NCBI GenBank assembly: GCA_021234155.1
Contig: JAJEKV010000064.1
Span: 3,782,001-3,846,000 of the forward strand
Source of the DNA: Isoetes taiwanensis
Lineage: Eukaryota > Streptophyta > Lycopodiopsida > Isoetales > Isoetaceae
Length of the DNA stretch: 64,000 nt
Direction of reading: 5' to 3'
Below are positions 11,774 to 21,025 of the stretch, one piece after another. Each line of letters opens with the position of its first letter. Position 1 is the stretch's first letter. The notes under the pieces were generated by a model. That model did no database searches and was not told the DNA's origin. It saw nothing but the letters and a program-made list of their open reading frames with translations. Position numbers and translations under genes: made by a program.

Positions 11774-12130
11774 AATAAAAGGCGGACGGGGAAAGCTACG
11801 GGACAGAGAGGCTAAGCCTCCGCCGTACACCAGGATAGTGAGGGCTAGACCCACCAACTGGTAACCCGGACCACTAAAAACTCGTTACACATGTGGAGAA
11901 CAGCATATGACTTTTAGCGGGGTATGAAGAATACCTCATTTATCGGTTTTTACCGACACAGAGTAAAAGGTGGACGGGACAGATAGGCTAAGCCTCCGCC
12001 GTAGACCAGGATAGCGAGGGCTAGACCCACCAACTGGTAACCCGGACCACTAAAAACTCGATAACATCTCGGAGAACAACATATGACTTATAGCAGGGTA
12101 TGAAGAATACCCTATGTGTCGAAATTGCCG
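11774..12130 (+). repeat. Two tandem 176-bp units in the LINE leader
   Basis: The block GGCTAAGCCTCCGCCGTA..CCAGGATAG.GAGGGCTAGACCCACC is present at 11810 and again at 11986, spacing 176 bp, with matching flanks on both sides (AATAAAAGGCGGACGGG versus AGTAAAAGGTGGACGGG; TATGAAGAATACC in both). Tandem 5' monomers act as promoters in some L1 families, mouse L1 for example; that role here is inference. Confidence 0.85.
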
Positions 12131-12606
12131 ACACGTCGGACAAAGGGGGCAGATTATGACCGGAGGGGTTAACCCCGCCACAGAGCAGGACAACGTGAGC
12201 ACAGCCCCCAAATGGTGCCAGATCACCAAAATGATGCAGGTACAGAAAACACAGAAATACAGAATTACAGAAATACAGATATACAGAAGTACAGAAGCAC
12301 GGAAAAGGACGGAATACTGGCACGTAAATACAAAATCAATACAGGCAGGCAGCTACCAAACTAATCGGCCCCGAAAGGATCGACCTCGGCAAACAGACGA
12401 AGAAGATTGAATAACAATAAAAAGAGACGGGTGGAATAATTACGGACATTTTAAAATTCAAATTAAAACAGTAATCTTATGAAAATACCGTTTAGGAGGA
12501 GGAGATATATAGTCCTAAGGAGGCACCGCGAATACCTTACAGGAGAAAGTCTAATACGAGTGCACTGCCCAAAGGTCATCACAGATCTATCTTGCAAACA
12601 GGAGCT

Positions 12607-13683
12607 ATGGCCGATAGCATCATCAATAGCAGCCAGCAGAGGAGAGCGGATGCGGCAAGAGCGCCAGCGAGCCAACAGGACCTTAAGGATTTCTTAGCAC
12701 AGATGGAATCAAAGATCCCGAACTTGGATGCACTCAACGCACTGGCGGAAAACGTGTAACAGTAACAAACTAGCCATCGCTAGCATGGATGTGAGAGTAG
12801 GAGGCGTGGAGAAGACGAATGAGGAAATGCAGCGCAGAATGAACGAGATCGAAGAGGAAAAAGCAAAGATCCTGCAAAGGTTGGTTGAATTAGAGAAATC
12901 AAATGTTGAACTGGATGCATGGGAGTCATTTGATAGGATAAAGTCACATTTAATGGAATATGAGGAGCAAAGTAAAATTAAGCATAATGTTAGGCTAATT
13001 GGGATAGCGGAGAGACCTAATGGGGATATATATCGAGTTACTGCAGAAGTGTTAGAGACAGTGTTCAAGGAACACAGGAGCGTCATCGTCAAGGCTCTGT
13101 GGTCAGGTCAGTGGAGGGGGAGATCGAGGATATAAACCTGACACTAAGAGACATGGCAACCAACGAAAGAATCCTGCGGATGGGATCCAGATTGAGGAAT
13201 GGGATCAAAGTACAGGAGTCCCTAACGGTGATGAAGCGACAAGGGCTACACAGGGAATTAGCCAAAGCCAGGGAACTGAACCAAGCAGGAATACAGGCGG
13301 GGGTCAAGAACGGCAAGGTGTACCTCCACAAGAGAGTAAGGGAACAAGCGACCCAACCCCAAGAGCAGACAATGGGGATGCAAGGGATAACAAAAGCAAC
13401 GGAAGCAGAAAAGGAAAAGGAAAACATACACCCCCTGAAGGCAATGCAACAGGAGCAGGAGAGCAGATTGCAAGGGGGAGTACTGAGGGCGATCACGTTA
13501 GAAGGGAACCAGAACAGAGTAACAGGAAGAAACGGAGGCGGGGGAAACGAAGACCGAACAGCACAAACAGGGTTCGGGGGGCCAACCCCGACAATGAAGA
13601 CCAGAGGGAGACCAAGAAGAATAGGCAATGGTACAGAAAACACGGAGACCCCGAAGGAGCAACCTCAGGGGAAAAGACGCTGA
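12607..13683 (+). pseudogene. LINE ORF1 (RNA-binding protein), frame-disrupted
   Basis: Binds element RNA in L1-type LINEs. ATG at 12607 starts MADSIINSSQQRR..., followed by a coiled-coil-like stretch (EEMQRRMNEIEEEKAKILQR), an RRM-like segment beginning HNVRLIGIAERPNGD, and a C-terminal domain (LTLRDMATNERILRMGSRLR ... GKVYLHKR) with a basic, Gln-rich tail ending at TGA 13681-13683. Reading moves between frames near 12760 and near 13095, so this copy carries two frame changes. The last part also overlaps a fully open frame that continues into ORF2 (open from about 13056). Confidence 0.7.
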
Positions 13684-15113
13684 CATTATGGTACTGGAAC
13701 TGTGCCGGGTACCCGTGGGATGATGGAGAAAGACTAGAAGGTGCCCACGGTTGCGACATAATATGCTTAGAGAAAAAATGGGAGCATAACGTCAAAAGGC
13801 TGCTAGAGGAAGAAGGATACCAACTGTTCACGTGCTGGAAAGACAAGGATTTCAAGATAGGGAGGGGCAGTGCAGGTTTGGCCTGTTATATAAAGAATAA
13901 TATCGTTAACAGTGCATGTATGTTACATTCAGATATCAATAAAAGATATATGGTCTTGAATATCCAATTGAAAAGCAAACAAGAAGTATTTCTGATAGTT
14001 ACATATTACCCGCCAAACAGTGATAAGCTAGAATTGCTGGACTTAGGGGAAAATATAATGAAATGGAAAGAACATGGACCAATGATACTAGTAGGAGATT
14101 TAAACGCCAGAACCAAACAGGAACAAGCACAAATCACACAAATAGAGAAAAATGATGGTCAGATAACATACACGGCAAAGGCACAGGAATGGCAGAGAGA
14201 CACAGAGGATAAGGCAGAGGTCAATGCTAGAGGTGAATTACTGCTGGAAGTTTGCACGGCAATAGGAATGATCATAGCTAATGGAGTAAAGAAATGGAGG
14301 GGATCAGGGGGTTTTACAAGCCAGAATGCACATGGTAAGAGCATAGTGGATTATGTAATCTTGAACGACCAAGCAGTAGGAAACATAGAAGGACTAGTGC
14401 TACAAGAGTCGCCGACAGGAAAAAGGGAAAGTCATAGACCGATCCAGTTAACAATCAGAATGGAGGGGACACCACAGGTTGATAGCACAGGAAGGAAGGA
14501 GGATAAGAAGGACAAAGTGAGGATTCAATTCCAGGAGAAATACGCAGATACATTTATACACACAATCAGGGAGGAAATGGGAAAATGGGATTGGGAAAAA
14601 CACAACGCGAACGACAATGGGAACACCCTCAATGACATCATGGTAAGAGTAGCAACAGAGGTGTTTGGGAAAAGGATCAAAAACAGAAAGAACAGGGCAT
14701 TTAGAGCATCAATATGGTATGATGACGAGTGTAGAGAACAAAAAAGGAAAACAAAAGGACACAGAGGAAAGGAGACATACCAGAAAGAAAAGGCAGCGTA
14801 CATAAGATTACTAAAGAAGAAATGGTATAATAACCTGCTACAACACCAATGGTATATGGGAAAATTGTTGAAGAGACAGTCCCGGAGATTTTGGAGGGGA
14901 CTCAAACACAAGGGAGGGGACAACAATATGAAAACAAGGAATGAACAAGATGGTATCGGAACAGCGGGATGGGAGAATTATCTGGATAAATTGTATAAAA
15001 CAGGGGCACCTCCAGTATCAATACCAATACTGCAGGATTTGGACAAACCATGCTTTAACATGCTAGAGGTAATGATAGCCCTAAACAGGATGCACCAGAT
15101 CTATATGGCCTGA
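13680..15113 (+). CDS. LINE ORF2, endonuclease domain, truncated before RT
   Basis: The apurinic-like endonuclease nicks the target for reverse transcription. The frame is open from about 13056 through 15113 without a stop. Motifs in order: LTLWYWNCAG (Asn of motif I), CDIICLEKKWE (Glu), VTYYPPNS, ILVGDLNART (catalytic Asp/Asn), GKSIVDYVILND and ESHRPI. The last normally reads SDHxP, and the Asp is replaced by Ser here. A Lys/Arg-rich linker follows, and the last residues (LEVMIALNRMHQ) look like the start of the RT region before the frame is cut off. No in-frame ATG is evident near the domain; ORF2 overlaps ORF1, so initiation may depend on ORF1. Confidence 0.8.
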   Translation: MTLWYWNCAGYPWDDGERLEGAHGCDIICLEKKWEHNVKRLLEEEGYQLFTCWKDKDFKIGRGSAGLACYIKNNIVNSACMLHSDINKRYMVLNIQLKSKQEVFLIVTYYPPNSDKLELLDLGENIMKWKEHGPMILVGDLNARTKQEQAQITQIEKNDGQITYTAKAQEWQRDTEDKAEVNARGELLLEVCTAIGMIIANGVKKWRGSGGFTSQNAHGKSIVDYVILNDQAVGNIEGLVLQESPTGKRESHRPIQLTIRMEGTPQVDSTGRKEDKKDKVRIQFQEKYADTFIHTIREEMGKWDWEKHNANDNGNTLNDIMVRVATEVFGKRIKNRKNRAFRASIWYDDECREQKRKTKGHRGKETYQKEKAAYIRLLKKKWYNNLLQHQWYMGKLLKRQSRRFWRGLKHKGGDNNMKTRNEQDGIGTAGWENYLDKLYKTGAPPVSIPILQDLDKPCFNMLEVMIALNRMHQIYMA

Positions 15114-15114
15114 C

Positions 15115-15620
15115 CGTAGAATTTCGGGCTCTTCGATCTCAAGCTTGAAGATATATGCTACCTGCTCGCTCTTTACGCACTTGAGCAGTCACTTACTAGA
15201 CATACACTGCATGATAGGGATGACTTCTTTACCTGTGATCTCTATGATCTTGCCGTTAGGCGCCGGGAAGTAGCCACAACTTTGCGCCCCCAAGAATGGT
15301 TGAGATGTTGAAGTTGAAACCGTTGAAGTCCAAGCCGAGACCCGTGGTGTTAGCAAACGGGGGAGTAAGGCACACGGCAGGCAAAAGGATAAACTTCGAC
15401 ATTGATTTGCCGGGAATCAACATCCAGATGGGGGCAGAAGTAATGAAGTATTGGGAAGTATGATTTAATCATTGGAATGGAGTAGCTTGGACCAGCAAGG
15501 GCCATCATTGATTGTGGAAAGCCTTCCCTACTGTGGAGATTACCTTATACTGATTTTCTGCTTGTTCTGTATCTATGGCAGCAAAAATGTGACACTCACC
15601 CTGAATATAGTCGCGTGGTT
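15115..15620. pseudogene. Chromovirus protease-region remains
   Basis: Short stretches recognisable from retropepsin-region sequence of Ty3/gypsy elements, such as KPRPVVLANGGVRHTAGKR and DLPGINIQMG, and a post-protease stretch (GKIIEITGKEVIPIMQCM). The pieces are not all in the same orientation. Fossil; no intact protease. Confidence 0.65.
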
Positions 15621-16903
15621 CTCCGCCGTCGTCGTCAGATGGAGTGTCCCATCTCCCCAACTCTGCTAATGCTGCACTCATGACGAAGGGGCAGTTCGCT
15701 ATTCTGTGGCCTGGCTGGAAGCACCTGAAGCAAAACTGTTTCTCTATGTACTCCTGCCTCTTCTCCTTGGGCATTGCTTGCAAAAAGGACCGCACTGCTT
15801 TGGAGTAGTTTGACCCCTCTTGCTTGTCCTTGAAGGACACCTGCTTCTTCTCCTGCTCCTTCCCATAGTTCCCATGGGGCCTTTGCTGGACCCGGGCTAG
15901 CTGATCTAGGGCTATAGCCTCCTGTTGCCTTGCCTTTATCCTGATAGTGCTGTTGTTTCTGCCCACTGTACTGAGGCCCCGTCCCTTGCAAGCTTACTGC
16001 CTTGGATTCCGCCTCTGACACTGTCTTAGGGTTTATTGCCCTAACTAGCTTTCGGATCTCTTCGTTCAACCCTTCTATATATCCTTCCACTGCGTGCCTT
16101 TCGCTCAACTTGGGCATATACAATCTGAGTCTCATGAACTCCTCTGTGTACTTTTGCACGGACTTGTTGCCCTGCTGCAATCGATGAAACTGCTGCATCA
16201 TGTGGCACTTATGTTTCCTTGGCACGTAGTGACGCTTGAATGCCTTAGCGAACTTCTTGAACCTGCAACCATCCCTGTTTAGGCCATGGGCCTTGGCATA
16301 GCCCTTCCACCAAATGCGAGCTTCTCCCTTAAGGTTGGCTGTTGCCACCCTACCTTTGTCCTTGTCTTTCATGCTGTAGGCGTTGCCATACTCTCTCATC
16401 TCATCTAGCCACGCCTCTGCTTCCATCCCAGACCTGTTATCTCCCGAGAATTGCTCCAACTTTCTTGCTTTCCATACATTGATGATCGCTGAGTCTACCT
16501 TCTTCTGGTAGTTCGAGGTCTTTGAGTCTTTGGGTCTGCCATCCCTACGGTCCTGCACCTGTTCTGCCTCTTCCTCGGAATCAGAGTCCGAATCCGAGCT
16601 TGAGTCAGAGGATTCCGTGCTGGGGGACCTCCTTCTCTTGCTCTTCCTCTTATCTTTTCCCGCCTTTCGAGCTGGTGCTTGCGGCAACTGGGTGTTGCCA
16701 TCTGGACCAACTCCTGCCTGTGCTGCCAAGAAGGCCTTTATCTGATCGAGGTCTGTTCTCATCTGCGATATCTCTTCTGTAGGGGTCATGGGGCCGAATT
16801 CCTCGTATAAGCTCCTTGCTGGGTGCGGCCTGGGCGGAGTCTGTTCATCCCTACGGGCTCGCCATTCTTGTTCAGCTGTGCCTGGACCTCTAGCTGCATA
16901 CAC
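15505..16903 (-). pseudogene. Chromovirus gag with CCHC zinc knuckle
   Basis: Gag packages element RNA into virus-like particles. The ORF starting at 16903 has a Pro/Arg-rich N-terminus, a basic tract (KAGKDKRKSKRRR) followed by a Ser/Asp/Glu run, then the retrotransposon gag core (KLEQFSGDNRSGMEAEAWLDE ... ARIWWKGYAKAHG ... FKKFAKAFKRHYVPR ... YTEEFMRLRLYMPKLSE). A CCHC knuckle, CFRCFQPGHRIANC, lies near the 3' end (about 15705-15750). It stands about 4.4 kb from the primer site, unusually far. Fossil, broken. Confidence 0.9.
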
Positions 16904-17057
16904 AGTAGATCATGGCCTTACGATTAGCTTTTTATATGTGTTTGTTGGTATAGTTGTGGAACAAAATACATCAACAAAACATTTAAAGTGCAAAAGAAAA
17001 TGTATTTATATAATATATAATATCTTAAGTACAATGCCCCCGGGATCAAGAGTCTAA

Positions 17058-17933
17058 CTATTCTTGAAATCGCCGGTAGGATGGGTTATCCTGGAGAAAC
17101 TTCTTAACTTGGGCCGTTCCTACGGAGCGTCCCAAGTTTCTGAGGATGTTGGTTGATGTTCCGCCCTGCCAGGCTTGCACCAAGTCTTCTACCCTGCAGT
17201 CGGATGTGTAGGCCGCGGTCACTGCTAGTCTTCCCTGCCGTCGGTAGGGCACAGCGAAGTCGAAGATGTCAAGTGCCATCATTCTCTTGACTAAGATGGC
17301 GTAGTCGGTGTTTGGGGCCAGCCGAGCATGCCTGCCAAAGCCCGAGAGTGCGATGAGCATGAACACTCCTTCTTCGCCCCTTGGGCTGAATTTGCGGTGA
17401 ATTACCGTTATTCTCCCGTCCATCAGCAGAGGAAGATAGTATCTTAGCGACCTGTCCCTGCCCGCTGCTGTTGACTCGTCGTCTCCTCGGGCACCGGCTC
17501 TATGTCTTCCCGCATACTCATCGACGTCGATCTCTGTGATATCTCCATAGTCCCTGACTGTCGATGTAATTCGCCGCAGGTCGATCTCGCCTCTTCTCTG
17601 AACACCCGTGGGGGTTGGCGTCGAAGGACTTGGCATCAAAATGTTCATGGTCTTGCCACGGATCCCCATCCGTTCTTGAATGGCATAAAACTCTTCTTCA
17701 GATGGTAGGTCTCGAGCTTCCATCATTTGGCGGATGCTGCTGTACGCCTGAATATCTGAAGTCGACTCCCCTGTATAGGTGTCGGCTTCTCTGACCTGGA
17801 TTGGAAAGTCGGAAGCCTCCCGGTCGATGAAGTCATCCAGATCTGGTTGTTGCCGCAGAAGATACAGCAACTCGTCGAGTCGGTACTCCCTGTCTCTGCA
17901 TTCGGGGAGGTTCTGGATGTCACTAAGGAGCAA
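17058..17933 (-). CDS. Accessory ORF E of the chromovirus, unknown function
   Basis: 291 codons, ending just upstream of gag on the same strand. The N-terminal third is acidic (DLDDFIDREASDFPIQVREA), a middle part is Ser/Thr/Pro-rich (MPSPSTPTPTGVQRR), and the C-terminal half is globular-looking (LRYYLPLLMDGRITVIHRKF, GVFMLIALSGFGRHARLAPN, VPYRRQGRLAVTAAYTSDC). No gag, envelope or polymerase motif is visible. I do not recognise it. It is the longest of the accessory ORFs and the least decayed. Confidence 0.6.
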   Translation of the reverse strand: MLLSDIQNLPECRDREYRLDELLYLLRQQPDLDDFIDREASDFPIQVREADTYTGESTSDIQAYSSIRQMMEARDLPSEEEFYAIQERMGIRGKTMNILMPSPSTPTPTGVQRRGEIDLRRITSTVRDYGDITEIDVDEYAGRHRAGARGDDESTAAGRDRSLRYYLPLLMDGRITVIHRKFSPRGEEGVFMLIALSGFGRHARLAPNTDYAILVKRMMALDIFDFAVPYRRQGRLAVTAAYTSDCRVEDLVQAWQGGTSTNILRNLGRSVGTAQVKKFLQDNPSYRRFQE

Positions 17934-18018
17934 GTACTCCTGGCCGTCGATGAATGATGGGAGCTAGGCTTGTGATACCTAGCCCGAGCGGGGGAGCAAT
18001 TCTGAGGGTCCGCCGGTC

Positions 18019-18315
18019 TTATTCGAAAATTGGCGTCACCTGTTCTGCTAGCTGGCGCTCTTCTTCGGGGTCGAACTCGACGTAGTCTTCGTCGTCTGTG
18101 TCGACCGCTTCATCATCTGCTCTTCCTTCTTGTTCCGCTTGATACTGCAGTAATAGCTGACCTTCTGCTGAAGAGGCTAAGGGGTCTACATCCATGGGAG
18201 GAATCGAGGTTTCCCCAATGGGGTTCTGGACCCGGTGGGAAAGAAACATGGCTAGGGCAGCGATGTAGGAAAAATACTTGTTTCTATTAGATGTCAAGAC
18301 CATGTAGTCTGGCAA
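18019..18315 (-). CDS. Accessory ORF D, acidic
   Basis: About 98 codons with a hydrophobic N-terminal segment (YFSYIAALAMFLSHRV) and a strongly acidic C-terminus (DDEAVDTDDEDYVEFDPEEE). Same strand and spacing as the neighbouring accessory ORFs. Function unknown. Confidence 0.4.
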   Translation of the reverse strand: MPDYMVLTSNRNKYFSYIAALAMFLSHRVQNPIGETSIPPMDVDPLASSAEGQLLLQYQAEQEGRADDEAVDTDDEDYVEFDPEEERQLAEQVTPIFE

Positions 18316-18332
18316 CCTAGCAGCTTTATTGG

Positions 18333-18653
18333 TCAGATATTTGGCAATGTTGGGGACATCACGTAAGGCTGCTTGGAGGGACTGCCTAGGGACAAAATAT
18401 CATGTGCAACAACTAGGGACGGTTCTACCTTAGCTTGGAATTCGGTCATGACTTCCAGGTAGGCTGGGGTTGCTTGCAAGGTGGCTTGGACATCTCTCTC
18501 TTTCCGGAAAACTTGAAAAATTGCATTGACATCAGCCTCGGCTGCATGGGCACTGGCGCTGTACCATCGCCTAAATTCAGCAGTTGCCATGGATCTAGAG
18601 GGTATTAGGCTATCAAACAGATGCAAAAGCACCTCAGGGAGCTGAAAGATCAC
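18333..18653 (-). CDS. Accessory ORF C
   Basis: About 106 codons from 18653; a second ATG at 18590 (MATAEFRRWYSASAHA) is a more natural start. Helical, Ala/Glu-rich (VNAIFQVFRKERDVQATLQA). It is the first ORF of the second accessory group; two of the 66-bp palindromes lie 250-580 bp upstream of it. Function unknown. Confidence 0.4.
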   Translation of the reverse strand: MIFQLPEVLLHLFDSLIPSRSMATAEFRRWYSASAHAAEADVNAIFQVFRKERDVQATLQATPAYLEVMTEFQAKVEPSLVVAHDILSLGSPSKQPYVMSPTLPNI

Positions 18654-18904
18654 CTAGAAGGTCGGGAGCAGACTTGTAGGATGCTAAGTGAGAAATGGGG
18701 GCCTATTTATAGACAAGGAAAAAACCCTAATTTTTGGATGACTTGAAAAACTGTTGGGGTTAGGCAAATCTGACCTATTTTGAGGTTCAAATGGGGATTG
18801 GAAGGCTAATTTGAGGGCTTGAGCATGAATAGGACTGTCTAATGAACCTATTGCAACAAACTAGAGGTCAATTGGGGGTGACATGATAGAGAAAATATTG
18901 GAAG

Positions 18905-18971
18905 GTCTCATATTGTGCGCCTGGGGCTCGACCTAAAATTTAGGTTAGGCCTCTGGCGCATAGTGTGAGAC
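18905..18971. repeat. 66-bp palindrome, copy 1
   Basis: Begins GTCTCATATTGTGCGCC and ends GGCGCATAGTGTGAGAC, arms about 17 bp with two mismatches; inner arms CTGGGGCTCGACCTAA / TTAGGTTAGGCCTCTGG also pair partly. Lies in the leader of the second accessory ORF group. Confidence 0.85.
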
Positions 18972-19106
18972 AATTGGCCCAACTTGGTCAATACTTGTCC
19001 AATCTGGGTAAATTAAGGGTCAAAACAACTAGTCTCATCGAGTTAGGCAAGGTTGACCCCTTACTTGGTCGATTTCGAGGTGTTTTGGACTACTTTTGGT
19101 GTGAAA

Positions 19107-19172
19107 GTCTCACATTGTGCGCCCAGGGCTCGACGTAAATTTTAAGTTAGTGCTCTGGCGCACAGTGTGAGA
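19107..19172. repeat. 66-bp palindrome, copy 2
   Basis: GTCTCACATTGTGCGCC ... GGCGCACAGTGTGAGA, about 200 bp from copy 1 and in the same leader region. Confidence 0.85.
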
Positions 19173-19318
19173 TATTTCTCACTGATCGGTCTAAATATGA
19201 CCAATTTGACTAAAACAAAAGCCATTATTTGCTAACTCAACTTAATTAAGTACATTTATACACTTATAATTTACTAAAAAAAAACACTTTGTATTCACAA
19301 AATTTTTGATTTACAAAA

Positions 19319-19504
19319 TTAATAAGGCTCTCCTTTAATATCATTCGCCAGTTGCATATCCTTCTTCATTAAGGTTACCCTTTTTGCGTGTACTGTGCAT
19401 GCCGTGGAGTCTTCGAAATGTTGGACCAGCTTCTGCTCTGCTGCTTCTTGCAAAGCCAATAGCATCTCGCCTGTCACTCTTATTTCGGTGCTGAATTCTT
19501 GCAC
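19319..19504 (-). CDS. Accessory ORF segment, helical
   Basis: 61 codons ([20 protein letters not shown] ... [20 protein letters not shown]), predicted helical. Last open segment of the first accessory group. Unknown function; fossil context. Confidence 0.35.
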   Translation of the reverse strand: MQEFSTEIRVTGEMLLALQEAAEQKLVQHFEDSTACTVHAKRVTLMKKDMQLANDIKGEPY

Positions 19505-19561
19505 AACTTCCTTTACCAGCCTGGCGAAGGGTGCACGGGGAATAAGGAAGCCGAAGCTCCT

Positions 19562-19750
19562 CTAAAAATGCCAGATCTCCCTGATTGCTCGATTCAGCTT
19601 CGAGTGGGCTTTCCTTTTCGGCGACTTCTTTGGAGGTACGGGCTTCTCTGGCGGCGGCTTTAGGGTCTGCTTCTTCGACGGCCGTCCACCTTCGACAAAA
19701 GTGACCTTATTCGCCTGATAATAGGAGTTGTAGGCCTCCCATTTCTTCAT
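19562..19750 (-). CDS. Accessory ORF segment, Lys/Pro-rich
   Basis: 62 codons with a basic, proline-rich middle (KKQTLKPPPEKPVPPKKSPK, then RKAHSKLNR) that looks like a nuclear-localisation or nucleic-acid-binding tail. Unknown function. Confidence 0.35.
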   Translation of the reverse strand: MKKWEAYNSYYQANKVTFVEGGRPSKKQTLKPPPEKPVPPKKSPKRKAHSKLNRAIREIWHF

Positions 19751-19777
19751 GTACTGCTGGTGCTCCTTCAGCTTCTA

Positions 19778-20032
19778 TCACATAGGGTCTATCACATATG
19801 ACTCCCTGGCAGGTCGAGGCAGTTTCTTGTTATCCTTATCCTTCTCCCGAGTTGGATATGGCGGGGGTGCCTGCACCTGCTGACTCTGCTCTCCCTCCTC
19901 TTGTGCTGGCTGGTCCTCACCTGGGGCCTTGGAAGAACTCCCACCTTCAAGATGAGGATTGAAATCCTCGTCGTCTGAGTCATCGGAGGAGACGGGCTGG
20001 TCGGCTGGCCGTTCCGTGATGACGACTTTCAC
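19778..20032 (-). CDS. Accessory ORF segment, acidic and Pro/Gln-rich
   Basis: 84 codons, with acidic SSDDSDDEDFNPHLEGG, then Glu/Gln-rich and a Pro-rich PPPYPTREKDKDNKKLPRP. Low complexity; unknown function. Confidence 0.35.
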   Translation of the reverse strand: MKVVITERPADQPVSSDDSDDEDFNPHLEGGSSSKAPGEDQPAQEEGEQSQQVQAPPPYPTREKDKDNKKLPRPARESYVIDPM

Positions 20033-20346
20033 GTTCGGCGTCTCCTCTTGGGCTCCTCCACATCCTTGCCCTTGCGCTTCTTCTTCTCTGTCGCCTCCTT
20101 AGCTTCCTTTTCCTCTCTCTTCCTCTTTTTCTCGGACTTTTTCTTCTCTCGGCGCCGTTCCTTCGCCTCGTGCTTCCGAATCCAGGCCGCGAGTTCTTCC
20201 TCCAGGGTCGGCTCGGGAATCGGCTCCCTCTGCTCTTCGTGCGCCTTTGCCTCCTGCTCTCGCTCGGCCTTTTCTTGTTTCTCTTTCTCCATCTGCTCGA
20301 GCACTCTCTGGATTTCGTCGTCGTCGCCTTCCATTTCCTCGAGCAC
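20029..20346 (-). CDS. Accessory ORF segment B, charged coiled coil with basic tail
   Basis: 105 codons. The N-terminal two thirds are a Glu/Lys/Gln coiled coil (MEGDDDEIQRVLEQMEKEKQ...), containing EEELAAWIRKHEAKER, and the C-terminus is strongly basic (KKKSEKKRKREEKE ... EPKRRRRT), a likely bipartite nuclear-localisation signal. It follows the H3-like ORF A directly on the same strand. A nuclear, chromatin-facing role fits the composition but is inference. Confidence 0.45.
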   Translation of the reverse strand: MLEEMEGDDDEIQRVLEQMEKEKQEKAEREQEAKAHEEQREPIPEPTLEEELAAWIRKHEAKERRREKKKSEKKRKREEKEAKEATEKKKRKGKDVEEPKRRRRT

Positions 20347-20396
20347 TTCTGTCGAGGCCTCCGAGTGTACCTCTGCCGACTCGTCTACCTGCTGGT

Positions 20397-20597
20397 CTAT
20401 CTCCTGGTCGATGATGTCGGCCAGGTTATCTTGTGCTCCCTGCTGGGATCCTTCTCCCTGGCGCTCCTCTGAAACTGTCCACTCGATGAAGGTTGGTCTC
20501 CTCTCGCAAGAAGACGCTCCCGAAGCATCTGCTGAATTTGGGCGCTGGTCGTTTCGTCTCCTCGAGGAACCCGAGCAGTTTGTTTGGTTCTCGCCAT
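20397..20597 (-). CDS. Accessory ORF A with histone H3-like N-terminus
   Basis: 66 codons from an ATG at 20597. The protein opens MARTKQTARVPRG. Residues 2-9 (ARTKQTAR) are identical to residues 1-8 of mature histone H3, including R2 and K4, the residues read by many PHD fingers and acted on by H3K4 enzymes. K9 is replaced by Val, and no histone fold follows. The rest is Gln/Arg/Ser-rich (TTSAQIQQMLRERLLARGDQ). It is the first ORF after the LTR and primer site, with two 66-bp palindromes between. Chance identity over eight residues right at the start is unlikely; mimicry is inference. Confidence 0.6.
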   Translation of the reverse strand: MARTKQTARVPRGDETTSAQIQQMLRERLLARGDQPSSSGQFQRSAREKDPSREHKITWPTSSTRR

Positions 20598-20813
20598 GTC
20601 TTACGGCTCGTCGATCGAAGGTCGGGCGCCCAAAAATCGCCTCAAAAAGCGGGAGCAGTTTTCTAAAGAGGAAAACGCATAAAAATGAGGGGGGATCTAG
20701 GTCTATTTATAGCTTGGGCAATTTTAGGTCAAATTTTAAGTTGCTCCTTTTAATGTGTCCGGGCACCTATTGACTTAAAACATATACTTATTTCAGAATT
20801 TTCTAAGCCACTT

Positions 20814-20880
20814 GTCTCACATTGTGCGCTGTGGCCTCGAGCTAATAATTAGATCAAGCCTCTGGCGCATAGTGTGAGTC
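20814..20880. repeat. 66-bp palindrome, copy 3
   Basis: GTCTCACATTGTGCGC ... GCGCATAGTGTGAG, with a more diverged centre than the others. About 215 bp upstream of the ATG of the H3-like ORF. Confidence 0.8.
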
Positions 20881-21025
20881 ATTATGCATTTTAGACTAAA
20901 TTATGTGATTTCTAGGCATATTCCTAGGGTTCTAATATACAAATCCAACTAATTCTTACCTAAAAACTCGATTTAGCATCTTACCTTATTGAAATTCATC
21001 AAGTTCTGAGGTGATTATGGCCAAT

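Larger units (their letters stand above)
11580..15113 (+). mobile_element. L1-like LINE, 3'-truncated
   Basis: Purine-rich plus strand carrying, in order, a tandem-repeat leader (11774-12130), a short A/CAGAAA-rich tract (about 12239-12305), an ORF1-like gene (12607-13683) and the start of ORF2 with an endonuclease domain (to 15113). The sequence stops where the reverse transcriptase should begin and passes straight into minus-strand chromovirus sequence, so the 3' half is missing. The 5' limit is uncertain; it could extend to about 10.1 kb if the cysteine-rich ORF belongs to it. Confidence 0.75.

Noticed and set aside
13089-13643. 184-codon minus-strand ORF
   Set aside because: Antisense shadow of the purine-rich LINE ORFs.
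20397-20597. A true histone H3 gene
   Set aside because: Only the first eight residues match; K9 onward differs and there is no histone fold.
20048-20773. 241-codon plus-strand ORF rich in Ser, Phe and Cys
   Set aside because: Antisense shadow of the Glu/Lys-rich accessory ORFs.
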